Translations under genes and position numbers: made by a program
NCBI RefSeq assembly: GCF_900114625.1
Contig: NZ_FOZL01000002.1
Span: 186,001-250,000, forward strand
Length of the DNA: 64,000 nt
Direction of reading: 5' to 3'
Source: Granulicella pectinivorans
GTDB taxonomy: Bacteria; Acidobacteriota; Terriglobia; Terriglobales; Acidobacteriaceae
In this document: positions 43,425 to 52,781 of the stretch, piece by piece
Numbering within the stretch: the stretch's first letter is position 1
Layout: each line of letters starts with the position of its first letter
Notes under the pieces: model-generated
Told to the model about the DNA's origin: nothing
The model's database searches: none
What the model saw: only the letters and a program-made list of their open reading frames with translations

Positions 43425-44300
43425 TCACATCCGGTCCTGCGTGTTGGAGGCGCTGGGAATCATCCCCAGCCGCCCCGCCAGAAGCCATGTCAACCCAGCC
43501 GAGATGATAAATCCCAGTCCAGGCATCAGCACCACGATTCCAGCCACCAGAAACACTGGATGCCCGTTACGCACGCTGTTGCGCAGCATCAGGAAGCCCG
43601 CCCCAAGCAGCGTCATCACCACGCCAATCTGCAGCGGAGTCAGCACACGACCCACGGCACTCGGAATCCTCTGCGTCTGTCCAAAGTCCACCGGCACCGG
43701 GCCCGCTTCCAGAAACTTCTTGCCTGCATCCGTCTCCATGTAGACCAGCAGCTCCTGGTTCGACGAGAACCGCTCGATCAGCTTGCCGTGCGCATCCACC
43801 TGGAGCTTGATGGCACGATTCCAGCGCCGATTCTCCATAAAGACCCGCAGCAGCCAGATCAGAGCGGCGAGGATACAAAGGAAGACCATGAACGGAACCA
43901 GCGACTGCGAAACCATGAGCGCCATAGGGCTCTCCGGACGACTGTCAAGCTCCGGCCAGATCTTGCGATCGAGCACCTCATGCCGATGCCCTGCTCGCCC
44001 TTCAATGCCATTGAAGAGATAAAACTCCGGGTTCCGTGCCACCTCCGGATGCTGCGTAAGAAAGTCCGCCAGCTGCGGATTCGTGCGGCTGACGTAGGCC
44101 TGATCGGCCAAAAGAGAGGGGTCGCGCTCTACCACCTCCGTCAACATGGGACTCATCCGCAACAGCTTGATCAAAGCCGATTGTGTATCCGCCATCTGGT
44201 CCTGCGAAATCACCGCCACAGGCACTGGAGCCGCCTTCGGCTGTGCCACCCCCACCCCTAACCCCAGCGCCAGAACTGTTCCCAACAAAATCTTCCTCAT
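43425..44300 (-). CDS. Membrane protein leading the ECF sigma operon
   Basis: A 291-aa protein of unknown family. It has a signal-type N-terminus (KILLGTVLALGLGVGVA), a ~100-residue extracytoplasmic part with FLTQHPEVARNPEFYLF, one central transmembrane helix (LVPFMVFLCILAALIWLLRVF), a cytoplasmic stretch of ~70 residues and two C-terminal helices. A strong GAGGGGGAACG precedes the ATG at 44300. Its 3' end is 12 bases from the sigma factor start. As first gene of the sigma/anti-sigma operon it may be a sensor or a target of the system; that is inference from position. Confidence 0.7.
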   Translation of the reverse strand: MRKILLGTVLALGLGVGVAQPKAAPVPVAVISQDQMADTQSALIKLLRMSPMLTEVVERDPSLLADQAYVSRTNPQLADFLTQHPEVARNPEFYLFNGIEGRAGHRHEVLDRKIWPELDSRPESPMALMVSQSLVPFMVFLCILAALIWLLRVFMENRRWNRAIKLQVDAHGKLIERFSSNQELLVYMETDAGKKFLEAGPVPVDFGQTQRIPSAVGRVLTPLQIGVVMTLLGAGFLMLRNSVRNGHPVFLVAGIVVLMPGLGFIISAGLTWLLAGRLGMIPSASNTQDRM

Positions 44301-44409
44301 CGTTCCCCCTCGGTTGTGCTGTCTACCCGATACAACGCACACCGAGGCAAAGCGTTAACAGCCCCTGCACGGACTCGTCCGGCAGCACGACGTTTTAGAA
44401 TAGAAAAGC

Positions 44410-44628
44410 ATGGCTACCGCACCCAAAGCGCTCTTCTGCCCCACCTGCCGCAAGGTCGTCCTCGCCGAATGCGAAGACTTCCCATTCTGCTCCGACCGCT
44501 GCCGCATCCTCGACCTGGGCAAGTGGGCCTCCGGCGACTACAAGATCAGTTCGCCGATCCTAGACCCCGAGGTACTGGAAGGCCTCGATCAGGGCATGCC
44601 CCACCGTCGACGCGACGAAGAAGACTAA
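44410..44628 (+). CDS. yacG: DNA gyrase inhibitor YacG
   Basis: A 72-aa zinc protein that binds GyrB and inhibits gyrase. The four zinc ligands are in FCPTCRK and PFCSDRCRILDLGKWASGDY, the exact family pattern (C-x2-C ... C-x3-C). The acidic tail (RRRDEED) is usual. Its stop codon is immediately followed by the pgpA start (TAAATG), so translation is coupled. The pairing with pgpA has no obvious functional link. Confidence 0.93.
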   Translation: MATAPKALFCPTCRKVVLAECEDFPFCSDRCRILDLGKWASGDYKISSPILDPEVLEGLDQGMPHRRRDEED

Positions 44629-45138
44629 ATGGGACACCAAAAGCAAGTCCCCATGACGTCCTTTCCAAAGCAGCGCACGCACTGGGCGTGGGCTGTCGGC
44701 ACCTTCTTCGGCGCAGGTTTGATGAAGCCCGGCCCCGGCACGTACGGCTCCGTCGCCGCACTTGTCCTCTGGTTCCTCGCCGCGCATCTCTTCCAGCCGG
44801 CACACCTCGCCCTGTGGACCGCCATTGCAGCTCTGGTCGCGACGCTCATCGGCATACCGGCCGCCACCATCGTCGCCCGTGAGTCCGGTCGCGAAGATCC
44901 CGGGCACGTCGTCATCGACGAGGTCGCCGGACAGCTCATCGCGCTCATCGCCGTCACCCCCGACTGGCCCCACGCCATCCTCTCGCTTCTGCTTTTTCGC
45001 CTCTTCGACATCCTCAAGCCGCCGCCCGTCCGGCAGCTCGAACGCCTCCCTACCGGAACCGGCATCATGCTCGACGACGTAGCCGCAGGTGTCCTTGCGC
45101 TGGTCTGTGCGCAAGCGATCGCTCACTTCACCCACTAG
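44629..45138 (+). CDS. pgpA: Phosphatidylglycerophosphatase A
   Basis: Dephosphorylates phosphatidylglycerophosphate to phosphatidylglycerol in the inner membrane. The 169-aa protein shows the PgpA signature: GLMKPGPGTYGSVAAL, the metal-binding DPGHVVIDEVAGQLIAL and LFRLFDILKPPPV...GIMLDDVAAGV, with four hydrophobic segments. The ATG at 44629 directly adjoins the yacG stop; an internal ATG at 44653 would also fit. It follows yacG in a tight operon. Its substrate precursor route is represented elsewhere in the window by plsY and gpsA (52782-54409). Confidence 0.93.
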   Translation: MGHQKQVPMTSFPKQRTHWAWAVGTFFGAGLMKPGPGTYGSVAALVLWFLAAHLFQPAHLALWTAIAALVATLIGIPAATIVARESGREDPGHVVIDEVAGQLIALIAVTPDWPHAILSLLLFRLFDILKPPPVRQLERLPTGTGIMLDDVAAGVLALVCAQAIAHFTH

Positions 45139-45179
45139 CCATTTGCATCCTCAACCCGCTGACCATACTCTGAGACTTC

Positions 45180-46265
45180 ATGGCCCCACTCTTCACCTTC
45201 GGCAAACCGGCAAACGAAACGGCGACTCCGCACCTCACGCACCTCTCTCCGCCCGCGGCCATGCCCGGCGGCGAGGTCGAGGTGCACGGCACGAACCTCG
45301 GCCCCTACGGCGATCCCGCCGAGCAGCCGCACGTTACCCTGAACGACATCACCGCCCCGATCCTTCTCTCGCGCCCCACACGCCTCACCATCCGCGTGCC
45401 GGAATCGCCCGAGGGCGACCTCATCGTGCACCGCACGCACGCATCCTCGAACGCCCTGCCTCTCAGCGTTGCGACCCTCATCGCCGAAGACCTGCACCCC
45501 GTCGCCAACCCAGCCGTAGCGCCCGACGGAGCCATCTTCGCCACACTCTCCGGATCCCGCGGCCAGCAGGTCCCCGTATCCATCTACCGCATCGAGCCCC
45601 ACACGCCCGAGGGCGAGTTCGTCATGCGCCCCTTCACGCGTAACCTGCTCAACCCCACCGGCCTCGCCTTCGATCCGCAGGGCAATCTCTATGCCAGCTC
45701 CCGTGCCGATGGCACCATCTACCGCATCACGCCTTCCGGCGACCTCAGCGTCTACGCCGAAGGTATGGGCATCGCCACCGGCATCGCCTTCGACCCCGAG
45801 GGAAACCTCTTCGTCGGGGACCGGTCCGGGACCATCTTCAAAATCTCGCCCGCCTACACGCGCGAAGCCCGCGAGATCTTCGTCTTCGCCACACTCGAAC
45901 CATCGATCGCCGCCTATCACCTTGCCTTCAACGATGCCGGCACCCTCTTCGTCACCGGCCCCACCACCAACTCCAGCCAGTCGATCCATGCCATCGACCG
46001 CGACGGCAACGCATCGATCTTCTACAGCGGCCTGGGCCGCGCACAGGGCATGGCCTTCGACATCGAAGACAACCTCTACGTCGCCGCATCCCTCCACGGA
46101 CAGCGTGGCATCGTGCAGATCACGCCCGAGGGCAAAGCCTCCCTCGCGGTCTCGGGCAACAACCTCGTCGGCCTGTGCTTCCTCCAGCACGGAGCCTGCG
46201 CCCTCGCCACCCGAGACGCCATCTACCACCTCGATATCGGCATCCACGGACGCCCGCTGATCTAG
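45180..46265 (+). CDS. IPT/TIG plus NHL-type beta-propeller protein
   Basis: A 361-aa protein without signal peptide. Residues ~18-100 form an IPT/TIG Ig-like domain (HLSPPAAMPGGEVEVHGTNLGP). The rest is a six-bladed-propeller-like repeat with NHL/SMP-30-type strands: PTGLAFDPQGNLYASSRADG, ATGIAFDPEGNLFVGDRSG, AYHLAFNDAGTLFVTGP and AQGMAFDIEDNLYVAAS. It may bind a ligand or be a lactonase-like protein; the catalytic residues of gluconolactonases cannot be assigned. The stop codon is one base from the end of the convergent GGDEF gene. It follows pgpA by 41 bases and may be in the same transcript. Confidence 0.75.
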   Translation: MAPLFTFGKPANETATPHLTHLSPPAAMPGGEVEVHGTNLGPYGDPAEQPHVTLNDITAPILLSRPTRLTIRVPESPEGDLIVHRTHASSNALPLSVATLIAEDLHPVANPAVAPDGAIFATLSGSRGQQVPVSIYRIEPHTPEGEFVMRPFTRNLLNPTGLAFDPQGNLYASSRADGTIYRITPSGDLSVYAEGMGIATGIAFDPEGNLFVGDRSGTIFKISPAYTREAREIFVFATLEPSIAAYHLAFNDAGTLFVTGPTTNSSQSIHAIDRDGNASIFYSGLGRAQGMAFDIEDNLYVAASLHGQRGIVQITPEGKASLAVSGNNLVGLCFLQHGACALATRDAIYHLDIGIHGRPLI

Positions 46266-46266
46266 G

Positions 46267-47478
46267 CTACCGTTCGCCCGGATCAAACAGCAGGACAGGC
46301 GACGCCTCGGTCTGCTCCACCACGCGGTTCCGGCCAAGACGCTTGGCGGCATACATCGCTGCGTCACCGCGACGCCGCAGCGCAAGCCACGTGTCGTTCC
46401 CCCCCGCAGCCAGTTCCGCGAGCCCCAGACTGGCGGTGATGCAGATCGGCAGACCATCGTCGTAGCCGAAGCTGCTTTGTTCGATCCGCAGACGGATTCT
46501 CGCGGCCAGCACACGCGCCGCCGCCAACGAGGTCTCCGGCAGGAGGATCAGGAACTCCTCGCCTCCCGTCCGGGCGACGAGATCATGCAGCCGCAGCTCT
46601 TCATGGAGCAGGCAGACCAGAGAACGCAACGCGACGTCACCGGCATCGTGACCCCGGGCGTCATTCAACTGCTTGAAATAGTCGATATCCAGCACGATCA
46701 ACGAGAGCGCACCGCCGTTGCGGCGGCAGCGTGCCATCTCCCGCTCCGCTTCGACCTCCAGCGCGCGTCCGTTCAACGCGCCCGTAAGGCCGTCCGTACG
46801 AGTCTGCTGTCGCAGCGCGAACTGTGTCTCCACCACGTAAAACCAGATAAACGACGCGACGAAGCAGAAGTCGAGGATCATCAATACGAGCATGGTGACC
46901 AGGATCTGTGGATCCGGCCATGCCCCAACCCTAAGCCCGCGGGCTGCGATATTGTGGGTCAGCACGACCGTCCGGTAGCCGGTAAAGACAAGAAAGAGCG
47001 CAAAGAAAAACGCCGTCACCCGAGCCACAACGACGAACGGCTGGCGCGCACGTGTGAGCAGCAGATGCACGGAAGCAAAACCGGCGATCAGCGCAGGCAG
47101 CGTCCCAACGGGATACCTGGTCCATAGCCCGAAGAAGATCTCCGATGGATACAGCGTCATGCTCACCAGCACCAGCGCAGGAACCAGCCTGCCGCGAGGC
47201 CCAGTCCGAAGAAGGAACCAGCGGAAGCCCAGGAACATGGCCAGGTAGACAAATGAGGCGATCGCGTTCGCGCCATAGGTGCAAAGCGGTATTGTCACGG
47301 CCAGCGGCGCCTGCCCGCGAAGCATCTCGATCGCAGTACGCACCACCCACAGGAGAAGGGCGAGTGAGAACCAGCGCAGACCAAGCAATGTGCGGTTGGC
47401 AAACGCCAGTCCGGACAAAACGATCACCGCAAGGATGCGTGAGACCAGACTCGTGACAAACAGCGTGTGGTAGTCCAT
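46267..47478 (-). CDS. Membrane diguanylate cyclase (GGDEF)
   Basis: A 403-aa protein making c-di-GMP. The N-terminal half has six or seven transmembrane helices (VSRILAVIVLSGLAFANRTL to VLMILDFCFVASFIWFYVV). The GGDEF domain starts at TDGLTGALNGRALEVE, with LSLIVLDIDYFKQLNDARGH and the active site GGEEF. An RxxD inhibitory site (RLHD) stands five residues before GGEEF, so product inhibition is likely. The start is uncertain: the ATG at 47478 is used because the first helix follows soon, but ATGs at 47520 and 47541 are in frame and none has a clear ribosome binding site. It balances the two EAL proteins nearby. Confidence 0.9.
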   Translation of the reverse strand: MDYHTLFVTSLVSRILAVIVLSGLAFANRTLLGLRWFSLALLLWVVRTAIEMLRGQAPLAVTIPLCTYGANAIASFVYLAMFLGFRWFLLRTGPRGRLVPALVLVSMTLYPSEIFFGLWTRYPVGTLPALIAGFASVHLLLTRARQPFVVVARVTAFFFALFLVFTGYRTVVLTHNIAARGLRVGAWPDPQILVTMLVLMILDFCFVASFIWFYVVETQFALRQQTRTDGLTGALNGRALEVEAEREMARCRRNGGALSLIVLDIDYFKQLNDARGHDAGDVALRSLVCLLHEELRLHDLVARTGGEEFLILLPETSLAAARVLAARIRLRIEQSSFGYDDGLPICITASLGLAELAAGGNDTWLALRRRGDAAMYAAKRLGRNRVVEQTEASPVLLFDPGER

Positions 47479-47672
47479 GGGGGAGGACACAGGTAAGGCG
47501 ATGATACCTGTTACGGCCATCCGCAACGGCGAACACTGCATAAACCCACGCGGGTTTTGATGCCGCGCAGCCAACACCAACGTAATCTCGCTCGCACCAA
47601 CCCCGCCGCGCGGACCACCACGTTATGGAAGCAGGTGTTTGGCGGGAAAGAGCGGATCGTGCTCCGGATGAT

Positions 47673-48863
47673 TCAGCGAGGGTCCGTAGCCGGGGCTGTG
47701 AGCAACTGCCCCTGGTCCCTCTTCTCCACCCAGACCGTCACCACAGCCACCACCAGACACACCGTCGCCACCGCTGCACTCGCGAACGGAAGCTTCAGAT
47801 ACCCGTATCCAGCCGTCAGCACCAGCCCCCCAAGACTCGCCCCAAGCGCATTCCCCAGATTGAACGCCCCCTGATTGAGCGTCGAAGCAAGGTTCGGCGC
47901 ACCCTTGGCCTGCTCCACGATTCGCGACTGCAACGGAGCGATCGCACCAAAGTGGATCAGCCCCCACACAAACACCAGCACCACCGCAGGCACCACATGT
48001 GGCATCGCCAGGGGCATCGCCAGGAAGAGAGCGATCAACAGCACCAGACCACTCAGCACCAGGGGCATCGGCCTCCAGTCCCCAAGCCTCCCCCCGACAA
48101 GATTCCCCACCGTAATGCTGACGCCAAACAGCACCAGCACCCACGTCACGGCGTGCGGCGAAAGATGCGTCACCACTTCAAGCATCGGAGCGATATACGT
48201 AAACACGCAGAACAGCGCGACCGATGAGATCGTGCTGAGGCTCAGCACCAGTTGCACCTGAGGACGCACCACCGCACGAAACTCATGCTTCAGCGCAATC
48301 GCCTCCGCGGGCTGCTCCGGTACCATACGGTAGAGTGCAGCCAGCGCGATCAAACCCACCGGGATCAGCGCCAGAAACGCCGCGCGCCATCCGAACGCCT
48401 GCCCCAGCGCAGTGCCGGCCGGCACCCCCAGCACATTGGCGATCGTCAGGCCGCTGAACATCAACGTCACCGCCTGGGTGCGCTGGTTGTAGGGCACAAT
48501 ATTCGTCGCGACGACACTGCCGATCCCGAAGAATGCGCCATGACACAACGCCGTCAGCACACGCGCACCGAGCAGCAGTTCATAGGTGGGGGCCAGGGCG
48601 CAGAGCAGGTTGCCCGCCACAAAGATCCCCATCAGGATCAGCAAGGCACGCTTCCGCTCCGTGCGCGCCAGCAGCAGGGCGATGAGCGGCGACCCAAACG
48701 TCACGCTGAGCGCGTACGCGGAGACCAGCACACCGGCCTTGGGGATGCTCACCGAAAAGCTCTTCGCCAGATCCGGCAGAAGGCCCATGATGACGAACTC
48801 CGACGTCCCAATCCCGAATGCCGCGACAGCGAGAGCTAAAAGCGATTTACGCATTCCACTCAT
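47673..48863 (-). CDS. MFS transporter, DHA1 drug/arabinose efflux type
   Basis: A 396-aa twelve-helix transporter. The N-terminal ALAVAAFGIGTSEFVIMGLLPDLAKS and the loop motif GSPLIALLLARTERKRALL match the AraJ/YdhP-like DHA1 subgroup of sugar or drug efflux proteins. LCALAPTYELLLGARVLTALCHGAFFGIG and NVLGVPAGTALGQAFGWRAAF are also typical. The start could be 48863 or 48854; neither has a good ribosome binding site. It is upstream of the GGDEF gene but 194 bases away. No regulator is adjacent on the same strand. Substrate unknown. Confidence 0.9.
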   Translation of the reverse strand: MSGMRKSLLALAVAAFGIGTSEFVIMGLLPDLAKSFSVSIPKAGVLVSAYALSVTFGSPLIALLLARTERKRALLILMGIFVAGNLLCALAPTYELLLGARVLTALCHGAFFGIGSVVATNIVPYNQRTQAVTLMFSGLTIANVLGVPAGTALGQAFGWRAAFLALIPVGLIALAALYRMVPEQPAEAIALKHEFRAVVRPQVQLVLSLSTISSVALFCVFTYIAPMLEVVTHLSPHAVTWVLVLFGVSITVGNLVGGRLGDWRPMPLVLSGLVLLIALFLAMPLAMPHVVPAVVLVFVWGLIHFGAIAPLQSRIVEQAKGAPNLASTLNQGAFNLGNALGASLGGLVLTAGYGYLKLPFASAAVATVCLVVAVVTVWVEKRDQGQLLTAPATDPR

Positions 48864-48956
48864 TTTCGCAGGAGTTGGCGATTGAAGTTGCCGCAAACAC
48901 AGTTTTCGAGGAATGCCATTCATTCACCTGTGAAGCTCTATGCGACGATTTAGAGA

Positions 48957-49358
48957 ATGAACGCTTACGACAGCAAGTTCCATGATGGGTTCGTAGATGG
49001 CCTCCTGATCCGTGAACCGCAGGTGATCATCTTCATCAGGACCGCAAGCAACGAGTCATTCGCGTTGGTCGCGAACGATGTGACAAGGATGCGGGTGGAC
49101 AGCCTTCTTCAGGGCAACGTCATCTTCGACATTGTTATGCGTCAAGGAGAGGACCTGACCAGAAGCGACGTGGACGTCTATGGATTCGCTGCAAGTCCCG
49201 ACGGAGAGAAGCTGGCAGTTGATAAGCTTGAGCGGCTAAGAACAGAGAATCGGGTGGCACTCGAAATCAATCCTTCATACGGGTGCGAGTGCTTCTTGAT
49301 CGCGCAGGCTGTCACGCTGATTCCTCGATCTGAGCTGAAAAACCTCAATCTCTGGTGA
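48957..49358 (+). CDS. Hypothetical protein, 133 aa
   Basis: No family recognised. The protein is soluble with alternating strands (EPQVIIFIRTASNESFALVANDVTRM, NVIFDIVMRQ) that suggest a small beta-rich fold, and one Cys-x-Cys (YGCECFLIA) near the C-terminus. Base composition is clearly less GC-rich than that of its neighbours, a sign of recent acquisition. The ATG at 48957 has no strong ribosome binding site. It is divergent from the MFS gene (93-base gap). It resembles in size and composition the immunity-type orphan proteins of secretion and polymorphic-toxin systems, but no toxin is adjacent. Confidence 0.55.
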   Translation: MNAYDSKFHDGFVDGLLIREPQVIIFIRTASNESFALVANDVTRMRVDSLLQGNVIFDIVMRQGEDLTRSDVDVYGFAASPDGEKLAVDKLERLRTENRVALEINPSYGCECFLIAQAVTLIPRSELKNLNLW

Positions 49359-49457
49359 GATTTCCCCGAAAGTCCCGTTCTCGGCAAATTCGGTCCGGCT
49401 GTTTCCGCAAACACTCCATTGCGGAAGAATGGCTTTGAATGTACCGGCAGTGCTGCT

Positions 49458-50495
49458 CTATCTCCCGTCCTCATCCAAATCAATCCGTTCCCGCACAATC
49501 TCAAGATGGTCCCCAGCATCCCGCATCTCATAGATCTTCCCCCGAGCGTTCTTGAACGGACGATGCAGCACAAGCATCAACCGCCCATCGAAGCTGTGAA
49601 AGAGCATCCCATGCCCACTGTCTTCATGGACCAGCGGCGCAAGCTGCTCCCAAGGCCCCTGAATCTCGCCGGAGCGTGACCGCGCGATGGTCTGCACATA
49701 GCTGCTCCCGGCATCCGTCGCCCCATGCGCATGCTCATAGCTCGACCACAGCATGAGCAGATGACCGTCCTTGGTACGAAAGAGTTCCGGCCCATCCGTC
49801 ACATAGATGGAACCCCGCGTACTGGGAATGACCTCCGCATTCACCCACGGAGCATCCGAGCCCTTGAACAGATGGATGGGCGGCCCGGATGCCTCGCTCA
49901 GATCCGCCTGCAACGGCACCGCCTCGATAGTACCGTCGATCTTCTGCAGCCACTCATGCGCGTACACCATCCACGGCTGATCAGCCCGGTCGACATACAG
50001 TGTCCCGTCCAACGTCATGAAGTCCGCCGGCGGAACCGGCCCGTCCTGCTTCAGCGGAATGAAGGGTCCGCCGGGCCGATCCGCCCTCGCGATCAGCGTG
50101 CCGCGCACATACGTCGCGTGCCCCAGCGGCGACGGTTGCGGAATCGTCCTGGTCGTGTTGTGCAGCGTGGTGAAGAGGTAAAAGTGGCCGTGATAAGCAT
50201 GCACCTCAGGCGCCCACGCCCCATCGTGCGCCCAGAACTCCTCCGGAGGCGTGAAGACAACAGACGGTTTGCTCCAGTGCTTGAGGTCCTTGCTCGTATA
50301 CGCCATCGTGCCCCGCCGCTTCTCTCCCGTAAGCGATGGGACGTTCGAGGTATAGAGGAAGTACGTCTTCGAAGCACCATCCGCGAGGATGAATGGATCG
50401 TGGAGTGGCATGGAAGAAAGCGTGAGCGGATAGTCCTGGGCATGCAGCACCAGATTCGCCGAAAGGAAGAGGACAAGGAAAAAAACTCTACGCAT
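49458..50495 (-). CDS. Glycoside hydrolase family 43 protein
   Basis: Secreted arabinosidase/xylosidase-type hydrolase of 345 aa. The signal peptide is RRVFFLVLFLSANLVLHAQ. The five-bladed propeller family landmarks are the catalytic-base Asp in PLHDPFILADG, the Asp of MTLDGTLYVDRADQPWMVY and the acid Glu in YVTDGPELFRTKDG. HDGAWAPEVHAYHGHFYLF is also characteristic. The start at 50495 is chosen for the signal peptide; upstream readings run into the divergent gene's start. Probable substrates are arabinan or xylan side chains, in line with the pectinesterase at 31656. No carbohydrate-binding module is present. Confidence 0.88.
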   Translation of the reverse strand: MRRVFFLVLFLSANLVLHAQDYPLTLSSMPLHDPFILADGASKTYFLYTSNVPSLTGEKRRGTMAYTSKDLKHWSKPSVVFTPPEEFWAHDGAWAPEVHAYHGHFYLFTTLHNTTRTIPQPSPLGHATYVRGTLIARADRPGGPFIPLKQDGPVPPADFMTLDGTLYVDRADQPWMVYAHEWLQKIDGTIEAVPLQADLSEASGPPIHLFKGSDAPWVNAEVIPSTRGSIYVTDGPELFRTKDGHLLMLWSSYEHAHGATDAGSSYVQTIARSRSGEIQGPWEQLAPLVHEDSGHGMLFHSFDGRLMLVLHRPFKNARGKIYEMRDAGDHLEIVRERIDLDEDGR

Positions 50496-50547
50496 AGGCA
50501 GACACTTTAACGCCTTGACACGAGGTTGGCTACCGTAGTCTAAGAGC

Positions 50548-51366
50548 GTGAATTTCAGCCAGCCCAATCCGATTGATTCCGTCGCCGTGAAGAGTCTGTT
50601 CCGTAAGTACTGGTCTCCGCAGGGATGGATCAAAGGGGAGATCGTTCCTTCGGAACTTGAATATGCGAAGCTGGCGGGTGTCATGTTCGAACCGCTTGAT
50701 AGTACCCATCACCAATCTGTCTCTCGAGCACTTGCGATGCGAGAGCGCATCCACCCTGACGCCGTCGCAAATGCATTTCTATCCAGCCTTTCGAGCCGTC
50801 GCATGGATCTGCGCTCTGCACTGGGAAGCTACAGCGCGATTCTCCGTTTGGAGCCTCATCCGTACACTCAAGCTCGAGGCAGGATCGATTGTGCCATCTG
50901 CGGAGACTATCTGGAATCCCGCCAAACCGATATCAACATCTTGAACTTCGAACGTTTGAAGTGGGGTGGCGTGCGCCACACTCAGCCGCTCTATGCGGGG
51001 CTGGACCTTGAATGGTTTTCATCCCTACAAGTTCCAGAAGCGACCCAAGAAGATCGTTCGCATTTGAGGCAACTCCTTGATAGGGTTTCTACGCTCAGTC
51101 CACATGGCCGCCCCAACGATCTTGAGAAAGCGATCAAAGGCATCTTCGCCTCAAATCAGTCGGAACGCCGCACTGTGATTGACATTCTGGGGTTGTCTGG
51201 GGTGCTGGTGCCAATGGGATTACCGAATTTCTTCTCCACCTACCCCAAAAGCGCGGAGCGCAAGCAGCCGGACAAAAAGAACGACTGGAACTATCCCGTG
51301 CTTTGGTGGAGAGGCTCGGATGGGATCAATGAGGAGGCTCTGAGATTCTGGTTTCCAAATCTCTAG
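50548..51366 (+). CDS. Hypothetical protein, 272 aa
   Basis: No family recognised. The GTG at 50548 is 52 bases from the divergent GH43 start. The protein is soluble, with a CAICGDYLE motif (single CxxC, residue ~114), a central ...LKWGGVRHTQPLYAGLDLEWF segment and a C-terminal NDWNYPVLWWRGSDGIN. Base composition is lower in GC than that of neighbouring genes, suggesting transfer. The CxxC alone does not make a zinc finger. Together with the 48957 gene it gives a small low-GC island around GH43. Confidence 0.6.
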   Translation: MNFSQPNPIDSVAVKSLFRKYWSPQGWIKGEIVPSELEYAKLAGVMFEPLDSTHHQSVSRALAMRERIHPDAVANAFLSSLSSRRMDLRSALGSYSAILRLEPHPYTQARGRIDCAICGDYLESRQTDINILNFERLKWGGVRHTQPLYAGLDLEWFSSLQVPEATQEDRSHLRQLLDRVSTLSPHGRPNDLEKAIKGIFASNQSERRTVIDILGLSGVLVPMGLPNFFSTYPKSAERKQPDKKNDWNYPVLWWRGSDGINEEALRFWFPNL

Positions 51367-51443
51367 CGACTCCCTCATCCCGAAATACAATAAACCTCTA
51401 AACCGCCGCGTCTGCATCCAACCATACCGAGAGCAAACAAACC

Positions 51444-52712
51444 ATGATCGCTGAAATCATCGCCGCCGGCTCCGAGATGCTCACGCCCTACCGGCAGGAC
51501 ACCAACTCCCTCTACCTCACCGAGCAGCTCAACGACCTCGGCGTCACCGTCGCCTTCAAAACCATCGTCGGAGACTCCCTCGAGCACCTCACCGGAGCCG
51601 CCCGCATCGCGCTCTCCCGCGCCGACATCGTCCTCTTCTCCGGAGGCCTCGGCCCCACCGAGGACGACCTCACCCGCGAGGCCGCCGCCACCGCTCTCGG
51701 GCGCGAGCTCCACCGCGACCCCACCCTCCTCACCGACCTCGCCAAGCGCTTCGCCGCCCGCCGCATGGCCATGCCCGAGAACAACCTCAAGCAGACCGAC
51801 GTCATCGACGGCGCTACCATCCTCGCCAACGCCAACGGCAGCGCCCCCGGACAATACATCGACACCGTGGTTCCCAATCAAGACGGCAACGGCGTCCGCA
51901 AGATCGTCATCCTCCTCCCCGGCCCGCCGCGCGAACTCAAGGGCATGTTCAAGGATGTCGTCCTCCCCATCCTCGCCCCCAACCTCCCACCGCGCTTCCT
52001 GGCCAAGCGCACCCTCCGCATGGGCCTCATTCCGGAGTCGCAGGTCGACGCCCGCACCGCCCCCATCTACAAGCAGTTCACCGACGTCGAGACCACCATC
52101 CTCGCCGGTCACGCTGAAATCCAGCTCCACTTCCTCTGCGCCAAGGACACCCTCGCCGAGGCCCAGGCCCGCGTCGAAGAACTCAGCGCCCTCGTCGAGC
52201 AGGAGATGGGCGACGCCATCTTCTCCTCCGGCGGCGAATCCCTGGAGGAGATCGTCCTCCTCCACCTCGGCATGCGCCAACTCACGCTCTCCACCGCCGA
52301 AAGCTGCACCGGAGGCCTCCTCGCCGAGCGACTCACCGGAATCCCCAACTCGTCCCTCACCTTCGCGGGGGGTGTGGTCGTCTACAACCAGGCCATGAAG
52401 ACCGCCTTCTGCGGCGTGCCCCCCGAGCTCTTCGCAACCCACGGCTCCATCAGCGCCGAAGTCGCCCGAGCTCTCGCCGAAGGTATCCGCCAGCGCACCT
52501 CCACCAGCTTCGGTGTCGGCATCACAGGGCTCGCAGGACCCAGCGGAGGCACCGGTCTCGACGCCGACAAACCCATTGGTCTCATCTACATCGCCGTCGC
52601 CACTCCCACCGGGACGCAGGTCAAGGAGATCCAGATCGCCGGAGACCGCGACCGCATCCGTCTCTGGGCCAGCCAGCACGCGCTGGAGATGATCCGGCAA
52701 ACGCTCATCTAA
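51444..52712 (+). CDS. cinA: CinA family protein (nicotinamide-nucleotide amidase type)
   Basis: A 422-aa two-domain protein. The N-terminal domain (COG1058, molybdopterin-binding-like; IIAAGSEMLTPYRQDTNS and VLFSGGLGPTEDDLTREA) and the C-terminal PncC-type amidase domain (STAESCTGGLLAERLTGIPNSS and GVGITGLAGPSGGTG) are both complete. CinA converts NMN to nicotinate mononucleotide and removes ADP-ribose-type by-products; in some species the gene is competence-induced, which fits dprA at 17408. It stands upstream of plsY by 69 bases in the same direction. Confidence 0.95.
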   Translation: MIAEIIAAGSEMLTPYRQDTNSLYLTEQLNDLGVTVAFKTIVGDSLEHLTGAARIALSRADIVLFSGGLGPTEDDLTREAAATALGRELHRDPTLLTDLAKRFAARRMAMPENNLKQTDVIDGATILANANGSAPGQYIDTVVPNQDGNGVRKIVILLPGPPRELKGMFKDVVLPILAPNLPPRFLAKRTLRMGLIPESQVDARTAPIYKQFTDVETTILAGHAEIQLHFLCAKDTLAEAQARVEELSALVEQEMGDAIFSSGGESLEEIVLLHLGMRQLTLSTAESCTGGLLAERLTGIPNSSLTFAGGVVVYNQAMKTAFCGVPPELFATHGSISAEVARALAEGIRQRTSTSFGVGITGLAGPSGGTGLDADKPIGLIYIAVATPTGTQVKEIQIAGDRDRIRLWASQHALEMIRQTLI

Positions 52713-52781
52713 CACCGGACAAAGCGCTGTGCCATATCGCATAGTTTTGAACCTGCCTCCTTGGTACACTCAGGGCAGCGC

